From: DATJFQ01 sp035495555
Lineage (GTDB): Bacteria; Acidobacteriota; Vicinamibacteria; Vicinamibacterales; 2-12-FULL-66-21
Length of the DNA stretch: 51,192 nt
Assembly: GCA_035495555.1 (NCBI GenBank)
Contig: DATJFQ010000074.1
Span: 1-51,192 of the forward strand
Direction: 5' to 3'
The notes under the pieces were generated by a model. It saw only the letters and a list, made by a program, of their open reading frames with translations. It was not told where the DNA came from and did not search any database. The position numbers and the translations under genes are program-made. Shown here piece by piece: positions 42,975-49,604 of the stretch; positions within the stretch are counted from its first letter, which is position 1; each line of letters begins with the position of its first letter.

Positions 42975-43876
42975 GCGACGGCCAGGTGAAGATCAGCGGC
43001 GCAGCCGGCGAACTGGGAACGGTCGCGGTGACCGTTTCCGATCGCAGCCCCGGCACGACGCCGAGCTACCGCGGCGAGGTCGCGGCGGGCACCCCCCGGC
43101 TGAAAGCGGACAACCTGAGCGTCACCTACGTCGACCGCATGGGGCGCGGGACCGAGGCCGTTCGCGACGTGTCGTTCTCGATCGCCGACAAGCCGGGCTG
43201 CGGCGAAATCGTCGTGTTCCTGGGGCCGTCCGGCTGCGGCAAATCGACAATCCTCAAAGCCGTCGCCGGCCTGTTGACGCCAACGGCCGGCACGATCGAA
43301 GTCGATGGCAAACCGGTCGATCGCGTCGGCGCCGATCGCGGGATGGTGTTCCAGGCGTATACCTCGTTCGCCTGGCTGACCGTGCGCCAGAACGTGGAGT
43401 ACGGCCTTCGTCTTCGCGGCGTGCCCAAACGCGAACGGCGCGAGCGCAGCGACCGATATCTCAAAGCCGTCGGCCTGTCGGAATTCGCGGACCATTATCC
43501 CAAGCAGTTGTCCGGCGGGATGAAGCAGCGCGTCGCGATTGCGCGAACATTGATCAATCAACCGCGGATCGTCCTGATGGACGAGCCGTTCGGCGCCCTG
43601 GATCCGCAGACGCGCTGGGGGATGCAGGGGCTGCTCCTCGACGTCTCGCGCAACGAGGACAACACGATCGTCTTCGTCACGCACGACATCACGGAAGCGG
43701 TGTACCTCGCCGACTCGGTCTACGTCTTTTCCGCGCGCCCGGCGAGGATTCTCCACCGGATTGACGTGCCGTTCTTCGGGGCGCGGGATATCTCGCTCCA
43801 GTCGACGCCGGAATTCCGAATGGTCGAGAAGAAGCTGCTGGATCTGCTGTACACCCCGCCTTCGGCTTCACAGTGA
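42971..43876 (+). CDS. ABC transporter ATP-binding protein (TauB/SsuB-like)
   Basis: 301 residues from GTG at 42971; the frame is open upstream only inside the permease gene. Walker A GPSGCGKST, Q-loop QAYTSFAWLT, signature LSGGMKQR, Walker B IVLMDEPFGALD, switch His in VTHDITEAVYLAD. The N-terminal 45 residues before the ABC domain are an extra, low-similarity extension. It energises the permease encoded just upstream. Confidence 0.92.
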   Translation: MSDGQVKISGAAGELGTVAVTVSDRSPGTTPSYRGEVAAGTPRLKADNLSVTYVDRMGRGTEAVRDVSFSIADKPGCGEIVVFLGPSGCGKSTILKAVAGLLTPTAGTIEVDGKPVDRVGADRGMVFQAYTSFAWLTVRQNVEYGLRLRGVPKRERRERSDRYLKAVGLSEFADHYPKQLSGGMKQRVAIARTLINQPRIVLMDEPFGALDPQTRWGMQGLLLDVSRNEDNTIVFVTHDITEAVYLADSVYVFSARPARILHRIDVPFFGARDISLQSTPEFRMVEKKLLDLLYTPPSASQ

Positions 43877-43891
43877 CCAGCGACAACTCCG

Positions 43892-43965
43892 CAACTGCAC
43901 AACGGCCAGCTGCTCGAGACGTCCGTTGCAAAGGCACCTTGTGTCGTTGTGGAGTGGTGCAGTTG
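43892..43965. repeat. Inverted repeat upstream of the membrane-protein gene
   Basis: CAACTGCAC (43892-43900) and GTGCAGTTG (43957-43965) are perfect complements 56 bp apart, in the 138-bp gap between the ATPase gene and the next gene. It may be an operator pair or the base of a large RNA hairpin. Confidence 0.45.
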
Positions 43966-44003
43966 GTCGTTGACGGGGGGCGCACCGCGGGGTCGCCCTC
44001 GCC

Positions 44004-44009
44004 TAAAAT
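44004..44009 (+). promoter_or_regulatory. -10 box TAAAAT directly before the membrane-protein start
   Basis: TAAAAT lies 5 bp before the ATG at 44015, with no ribosome-binding site between. This points to a leaderless transcript for the last two genes of the cluster. Confidence 0.4.
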
Positions 44010-44014
44010 GTGAC

Positions 44015-44968
44015 ATGGCGACGCCCGACCAATCCAGGCAGCGCCCGGTGACGCCGGCCCAATCTTCGCCGGCCGCGGCCGCCAAACCCGCGCCGCCGGC
44101 CACCGCGCCGTCCGCGGGCAGTCCTCGGGTTGCGTCCGCCTTAGCTGACGCGGCAAAGAGCACGATTACCGCCGCGATTCTCGACAAACGGCCGTATCTG
44201 AAGTACGCCTTCGCGAACCCCTACAATATGTCGCTGCTCGGCGGCGCACTGGCTGCGGCGGGCCTGACGTTCAGCCCGGTCCTCGCGGTCGCCGCGATCG
44301 GTCTCGAGGCGCTCTGGCTGTTGTACGCGCCCGACTCGAAGCGGCTGCGCCACCTGCTGTGGGACCCGCGGTTCGAGAAGCTGCGTGAGGCGCTGCTCGA
44401 GCAGGAGCGCGCCGGACGCCTGCAACTGATCAGCGAAGACGACCGCGCGCGGGTGCGGTCGGTGATCGATCGCCAGCAGCAGATCCGGCGTCTTGCCGCG
44501 GCGAATCCATCGTTCACCGGCGAACTGCTGCGCGCCGAACTGCTGAAGGCCGACAAGCTGGTCGACGCCTTCATCGACATGGCGGTCACCTGCACACGCT
44601 ACGAGCAGTATCTCGAGTCGGTCGATCTCGACGCGCTCGCGCGCGAACGCATGCGCTGGGACGATGCCGTGAAAGCGGCGGCGGAAGGCGACCCCGCGAT
44701 GGCCATCGCGAAGCAGAACCTGGCCATCATCCTCAAGCGGCTCGACAAACTGAAGGACATCAAGCAGTATCTCGCCGTCGCGCGGGGACAGCTCGATCTC
44801 ATCGACAACTCCTTCCAGTTGATCGCCGATCAAGTCGTCACGATGCAATCGCCGCAGCAGCTCTCGGGTCAGCTCGACGAGCTGCTCGACGGCGTCGAAT
44901 CCATCCGCCAGACGGCGGTCGACACCGACCGCATTCTCGGCGCCATCTCGAACGGAACGAGCTTCTGA
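44015..44968 (+). CDS. Two-helix membrane protein with coiled-coil C-terminus
   Basis: 317 residues from ATG at 44015. The N-terminal 45 residues are Pro/Ala-rich. Two hydrophobic segments follow at about 70-83 and 86-108 (MSLLGGALAAAGLTFSPVLAVAAIGLEALWLLYAP), then a helical cytoplasmic region of about 200 residues with heptad-like patterns (LDKLKDIKQYLAVARGQLDL). No enzyme motif is present. It overlaps the AAA+ gene by one base (TGATG), a strong sign of joint production, so it may be the membrane anchor or receptor for that ATPase. Not recognised as a known family. Confidence 0.7.
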   Translation: MATPDQSRQRPVTPAQSSPAAAAKPAPPATAPSAGSPRVASALADAAKSTITAAILDKRPYLKYAFANPYNMSLLGGALAAAGLTFSPVLAVAAIGLEALWLLYAPDSKRLRHLLWDPRFEKLREALLEQERAGRLQLISEDDRARVRSVIDRQQQIRRLAAANPSFTGELLRAELLKADKLVDAFIDMAVTCTRYEQYLESVDLDALARERMRWDDAVKAAAEGDPAMAIAKQNLAIILKRLDKLKDIKQYLAVARGQLDLIDNSFQLIADQVVTMQSPQQLSGQLDELLDGVESIRQTAVDTDRILGAISNGTSF

Positions 44969-46809
44969 TGCCGCGCCTCATGCCGGACTGGGCCGAAGAT
45001 CTCCGCCGACGCTATCTCCGCGGCGAGTCGTCCATGTTCGTGCTGCACGGAAACGTCTACGACGCCATCGTCGACGACGAGAAGCTCGTCACGCTGACCG
45101 ACTTCATCACGGACGTGCTGTTGAAGGACACGCGCGAGACGATCGCGGTGTTCAACGTCGCAACCGGCGTGCGGTTCACCAAACGCGCCGCTGCGGCGGG
45201 CAACCTCGACGACCTGCTCCTGGCATCCGGGAAGGAGCGCGCCCTTGGCGCACTCGAGCGGCTGCTCGTCCAGAGCACGCGCAGCGCGGTCGTCGTCGAA
45301 TACGCAGAGGCGGTCGCGCCGACCGGAGACCCGGCGTTCCAGGCGGATGCGGATCGCGCCGCGATCATCACGCTGCACCGGTGGTCGTTCCTGGCCGAGA
45401 TCGAACGCGGTGACAATCTCGTCATCCTGATCGCCGAGAACCTCCCGGACCTCGCGCCGAAGCTCGTGTCGAACCCGAAGGTCGCGATCATCGACATTCC
45501 GATGCCGGACGAGGCGACGCGCCGTGCCGTCGTGCGGCTGTCGGACAAGCGACTGAGCGACGCCGAGGTGGATCGCTACGCCGACCTCACCGCCGGTCTG
45601 AAGGCGCTGCAGATTGCATCGATCGTGGCGCCTCCCCCGGCCGCGGAGGAGGACGCGCTCGCGCGCGAGCGATTCATCGTCAACCTGCTCGGAGCGGGGC
45701 CGGACGTGGCCGACCGCGCGCACAAGCTCGCCACCCTCACCTCCGGGATGAACCATGACGACATCAGGCGGCTCGTGGCGCCCACGGCCGTCCTCCCCGC
45801 CACGATCGACGCCGACCGCGTGGATCAGGCCCGCAGCGAGATCGATCGCCTGATCGCGCAGCGCAAGCGCGAGATCCTCGAGCGCGAATGTTTCGGCCTG
45901 GTGGAGTTCGTCGAGCCGGCGCACGGATTCGAGGTCGTCGGCGGCATGGAGGAAGTGAAGAAGGATCTGCTCGTCATCGCCGACAGCATCCGCGAAGGAC
46001 GCACCTTCCGCGTGCCGATGGGACTGCTGTTCACCGGCCCGATGGGCACCGGCAAGACCTTCGTCGCCGAGGCGTTCGCGAAAGAGTGCCGCCTGCCGAC
46101 GATCAAGCTGAAAAACTTCCGGTCGAAATGGGTCGGCGCCACGGAAGGCAATCTCGAGCGCATCCTGACCGTCATCCGCGCCATCGGTCAGGTCGTGGTC
46201 ATCATCGACGAGGGAGATCGCGCGTTCGGCTCCGGCGACGGCGAGAGCGACGGCGGCACGTCCTCGCGCGTGATCGCGCGCATCAAAGAGTTCATGTCGG
46301 ATACCTCGAATCGCGGCCGGATCCTCTTCCTCGTAATGACGAACCGGCCCGACAAGCTCGACGTCGACTTGAAGCGCGCCGGCCGGCTCGATCGCAAGAT
46401 CCCGTTCCTCTACTCGCAGACGCCGGAGGAAGTGGAGCAGGTCGCGGCGGCGCTGATCCGCAAGAACCACATCAGCACCTCCGTGGACCTGGCGTCGATC
46501 CGCACCGAATTCTCGTCGAAGCTCGTCGGCTACAGCAACGCCGACGTCGAAGCCGTGCTGCTGATGGCCAATGACGATGCCGCGAGGGCGGCGGGGGGCG
46601 ATGCGCCGGTCACCCAGGAGCATCTGACACGCGCGGCGAGCGACTACTTCCCCAGCCGCGACGCCGAACTGCTGGAGTACATGGAGCTGCTCGCTGTTTT
46701 CGAAGCATCCAGCCGGCGTCTCCTTCCGCCCAAATACGCGTCGATGCAGCCGGAGGAACTGGACGAGCGGCTGCGGCACCTGCGCGTCATTGTCGGCAAT
46801 CGACGCTGA
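44968..46809 (+). CDS. AAA+ ATPase, Vps4/FtsH-like, with degenerate N-terminal domain
   Basis: 613 residues. The C-terminal AAA+ module has Walker A GPMGTGKT (357-364), Walker B VVVIIDEGD (409-417), sensor Asn459 and arginine-finger candidates Arg470 and Arg473. Residues 315-335 (FVEPAHGFEVVGGMEEVKKD) are the linker typical of FtsH/Vps4-type ATPases. Residues 1-290 look like a degenerate ATPase domain without a Walker A (e.g. RGDNLVILIAENLPDL). No protease domain follows. In this cluster it could pull apart the PspA-like polymer; that role is inference. Confidence 0.88.
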   Translation: MPRLMPDWAEDLRRRYLRGESSMFVLHGNVYDAIVDDEKLVTLTDFITDVLLKDTRETIAVFNVATGVRFTKRAAAAGNLDDLLLASGKERALGALERLLVQSTRSAVVVEYAEAVAPTGDPAFQADADRAAIITLHRWSFLAEIERGDNLVILIAENLPDLAPKLVSNPKVAIIDIPMPDEATRRAVVRLSDKRLSDAEVDRYADLTAGLKALQIASIVAPPPAAEEDALARERFIVNLLGAGPDVADRAHKLATLTSGMNHDDIRRLVAPTAVLPATIDADRVDQARSEIDRLIAQRKREILERECFGLVEFVEPAHGFEVVGGMEEVKKDLLVIADSIREGRTFRVPMGLLFTGPMGTGKTFVAEAFAKECRLPTIKLKNFRSKWVGATEGNLERILTVIRAIGQVVVIIDEGDRAFGSGDGESDGGTSSRVIARIKEFMSDTSNRGRILFLVMTNRPDKLDVDLKRAGRLDRKIPFLYSQTPEEVEQVAAALIRKNHISTSVDLASIRTEFSSKLVGYSNADVEAVLLMANDDAARAAGGDAPVTQEHLTRAASDYFPSRDAELLEYMELLAVFEASSRRLLPPKYASMQPEELDERLRHLRVIVGNRR

Positions 46810-46819
46810 GTCCCGCGCG

Positions 46820-46825
46820 TATAAT
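46820..46825 (+). promoter_or_regulatory. -10 box TATAAT before the second kinase
   Basis: Consensus TATAAT 11 bp before the ATG at 46837, in the 27-bp gap after the AAA+ gene. No -35 hexamer at proper spacing is evident. The leader would be about 4-5 nucleotides. Confidence 0.45.
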
Positions 46826-46836
46826 CGCGCGACGCG

Positions 46837-48027
46837 ATGCTGTCGCCTGGCGTCCGCTTAGGCGTCTACGAGATCATCAGCAGCCTTGGTGTGGGCGGAA
46901 TGGGAGAGGTCTATCTCGCCCACGACACGAGGCTCGGACGCCGGGTGGCGTTGAAGGTGCTCCCGCCTGCGCTCGCCGGCGAATACGACCGCCGGCGGCG
47001 CCTGGAGCGAGAAGCCCAGGCCGCCGCCCGGCTCAATCATCCGAACATCGTCACCCTGCACTCGCTGGAAGAGGCGGGTGGGATCGCGTTCCTCACGATG
47101 GAATACGTGGAAGGTGACCCGCTGAGCGCGCTCATCCCGGACACGGGAATGCCGCTCGCGCGGCTGCTGCCGATCGCGATCGCGATCGCCGATGCCGTTG
47201 CCACCGCACACCGCGCCGGAATCGTCCATCGCGACTTGAAGCCCGCCAACGTGATGCTGACGACCTCCGGCTCGCGGCCAAAAGTGCTCGATTTCGGCCT
47301 CGCTCGGCTGCACGGGGTGCAGATGGATACGCAGGCCGCGACGGGTACCGCGCCAATCAGCGACGTCGGCCACATCGTGGGCACCGTCGCGTACATGTCG
47401 CCGGAGCAGGCGGAAGGCCGCGCGTTCGATGCACGCTCGGACATTTTCTCTCTGGGTGTGATGCTGTTCGAGATGGCGACCGGCCGGCGGCCGTTCGTCG
47501 GCGACAGCAGCATCTCCGTGATCACGTCCATCCTGCGCGACACGCCTCCGACAGTCAGCGAGGTCAAGCCTGGACTCCCCGTCGAGTTCGCGCGCATCGT
47601 CCGGCGCTGCCTGCAAAAGGATCCCGATCGCCGCTATCAGACCGCGGTGGACCTCCGAAACGCGTTGGAAGAGGTGAAACAGGAGAGCGAATCAGGGATT
47701 ACGGGGCCGGCCCTGGCACCGGCGGCAATGCCGCGGACCAGACGGCGATGGATCCCGGTCGCTGCGGCGGCCGCGGCGATCGGAATCATTGCACTCAGCG
47801 TCTGGGCGGCGCGCGCGCGGTCCAGCGGCGGTGCATCCGGCGCGGCGTTTGAAATCCGCGAGCGGCAGGTGACGTCGAACCCGGTCGAGGCACCGGTCTT
47901 CTTTGCGGCGATCTCCTCCGACGGCCGCTACGTCGCGTACAGCGACATCCACGGGTTACACATCCGGTTCATCGAGAGCGGCGAAACGCGGACGGTGCCC
48001 GTCCCGCCGGAGTTCTGTTTTACGTGA
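46837..48027 (+). CDS. Membrane serine/threonine kinase, truncated by an in-frame stop
   Basis: 396 residues. Kinase domain at about 11-280: Gly loop GVGGMGEVY, Lys40, HRD 131-133, DFG 152-154, SPEQ. Membrane helix at about 305-325 (WIPVAAAAAAIGIIALSVWAA). The outer region starts a propeller (AAISSDGRYVAYSDIHGLHI) but ends at TGA 48025-48027. The same frame continues with propeller sequence to 49566, so the original protein was about 909 residues. As it stands it could still make a membrane-anchored kinase without a sensor. Confidence 0.85.
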   Translation: MLSPGVRLGVYEIISSLGVGGMGEVYLAHDTRLGRRVALKVLPPALAGEYDRRRRLEREAQAAARLNHPNIVTLHSLEEAGGIAFLTMEYVEGDPLSALIPDTGMPLARLLPIAIAIADAVATAHRAGIVHRDLKPANVMLTTSGSRPKVLDFGLARLHGVQMDTQAATGTAPISDVGHIVGTVAYMSPEQAEGRAFDARSDIFSLGVMLFEMATGRRPFVGDSSISVITSILRDTPPTVSEVKPGLPVEFARIVRRCLQKDPDRRYQTAVDLRNALEEVKQESESGITGPALAPAAMPRTRRRWIPVAAAAAAIGIIALSVWAARARSSGGASGAAFEIRERQVTSNPVEAPVFFAAISSDGRYVAYSDIHGLHIRFIESGETRTVPVPPEFCFT

Positions 48028-48102
48028 GCGCAGCTCTCGTGGTCCCAGGATGGGACCAGGATCTTCGCGAGCGGGCCGTCGCAGGTCGGCGAAAAGGCCG
48101 TC

Positions 48103-49566
48103 GTGCGGAGCATTTCCGTCTTGACCGGCGCGGTCGAGCCCGTGGCGCAGGCGGCCGGCGACGTGGAACCATCGCCGGATGGCAGGCAGATTCTTCTGGT
48201 CGAACAGGATGGCCAGCAGGTTACGCTCGCGGGAAGCCGCGGCGAATCACCCCACCCGTTGTTCCGCCTCCGCGACGGCGAGATCGTGGCGTCGGTACAC
48301 TGGCTGCCCGGCAGCAGGCGGATCGGATACCTGCGTGGCGCGAACCTCGCGCCGGACGCGTGGATCGAAACGAGAGACATCGCAGGCGGCGATCCACGTC
48401 CTGTACTGCACGCCAACGTGTGGAGCGTGGTATTCGCGCCCGACGGCAAGGTGTTCTACACGACTCGTGACGGCGAACCGCAGCAGAGCGTGTCGCTGTG
48501 GGTGATCGCGCTCGATCCAGGAACCGGCGCGCGCGCGGGGGATCCTGCGTTGCTCGCGCGCTGGCCCGGGGTTGTCGCCGCGGAGCCGCTGACGATTTCT
48601 GCCGACGGACGGCGGCTGGGGCTCACGAAACAATCCTCCCAGAGCGACGTGTACCTGCTTACGCTCGACGTCTCAGGCCGAACCATCACCGCGTCGAAGC
48701 CATTGACGACCGACACGCAGGTGGACTGGCCCGCACAGTGGACGGCCGACGGCTCCTCGTTTCTCTTCATCTCCGGCCGCACCGGATCGCTGCACGCGTT
48801 CCGTCAGCCGATCGCGGCCGAAACGCCGCAGGCCATCGCTACGGGTGACGCGGCGGTTCGCTCCCCCCAGATTACTTCCGACGGAAAATGGATCGTCTAC
48901 CTGGAACTGGGCTATCAGCCGGCGAGCGCGCGACTGATGCGGATGCCGCTCGACGGGGGACCCGCCCAGCAGGTGATGCCGCTCTCGAGCACGGTGGCGA
49001 CATCGGATCTGCAGTCGTTCATCGCCGCGCCTGGCGCGGATGGAACGGGCGCACGAGCGTTTCCCGACGTCCGCTGTCCGCGGGCGTTCCGCGACTGCGT
49101 CATCGCGGAACTGCGCACTGTACGGAACGAGACGAAACTGGTCGTATCAGCATTCGATCCCGCGACCGGCCGTACGCGCCAGCTTGCGACCACCAACGGA
49201 ACCGCCGTCACGTTCTGGGACGCATCGCCGGACGGGACCACAGTCGCCTTTGGCCAATTCGCGTGGGACGGCGGCAACCGCGTGAGTCTGGTGAATACCG
49301 CCTCAGACGAGACACGCGTGATCGACGTGAAGGACTTCAAGAACATCGTGGACATCGCGTGGGCGGCGGACGGGCGGAGCCTGTTCGCCACGACCTCGAC
49401 GCTGCATGGCGGCGAACTGCTCCACGTCATGCTCGACGGACGCGCGCTGCTGCTGCGCCAATTCCAGAGTCAGGAGCTGTTCATGCCCCGGCCGTCGCCC
49501 GACGGCCGATCGCTGCTCGTCGGCATCCAGCAAAGCAGCAGCAACGCGTGGGTCATCGAACGCTGA
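48103..49566 (+). CDS. TolB/PD40 propeller half of the interrupted kinase gene
   Basis: 487 residues from a GTG at 48103; a remnant rather than an independent gene. It is in the same frame as the kinase half, and codons 48028-48102 also read as propeller sequence (AQLSWSQDGTRIFASG). Blades such as GDVEPSPDGRQILLVEQDG, TISADGRRLGL, PQITSDGKWIVYLE and MPRPSPDGRSLLVGI are the PD40/TolB type. It would have been extracytoplasmic. Without the kinase half it has no signal peptide or membrane helix, so it is probably not functional if translated alone. Confidence 0.7.
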   Translation: MRSISVLTGAVEPVAQAAGDVEPSPDGRQILLVEQDGQQVTLAGSRGESPHPLFRLRDGEIVASVHWLPGSRRIGYLRGANLAPDAWIETRDIAGGDPRPVLHANVWSVVFAPDGKVFYTTRDGEPQQSVSLWVIALDPGTGARAGDPALLARWPGVVAAEPLTISADGRRLGLTKQSSQSDVYLLTLDVSGRTITASKPLTTDTQVDWPAQWTADGSSFLFISGRTGSLHAFRQPIAAETPQAIATGDAAVRSPQITSDGKWIVYLELGYQPASARLMRMPLDGGPAQQVMPLSSTVATSDLQSFIAAPGADGTGARAFPDVRCPRAFRDCVIAELRTVRNETKLVVSAFDPATGRTRQLATTNGTAVTFWDASPDGTTVAFGQFAWDGGNRVSLVNTASDETRVIDVKDFKNIVDIAWAADGRSLFATTSTLHGGELLHVMLDGRALLLRQFQSQELFMPRPSPDGRSLLVGIQQSSSNAWVIER

Positions 49567-49604
49567 ATCCACCTCACGCTTTACATTCAGCATTTCCGGC
49601 ATCC

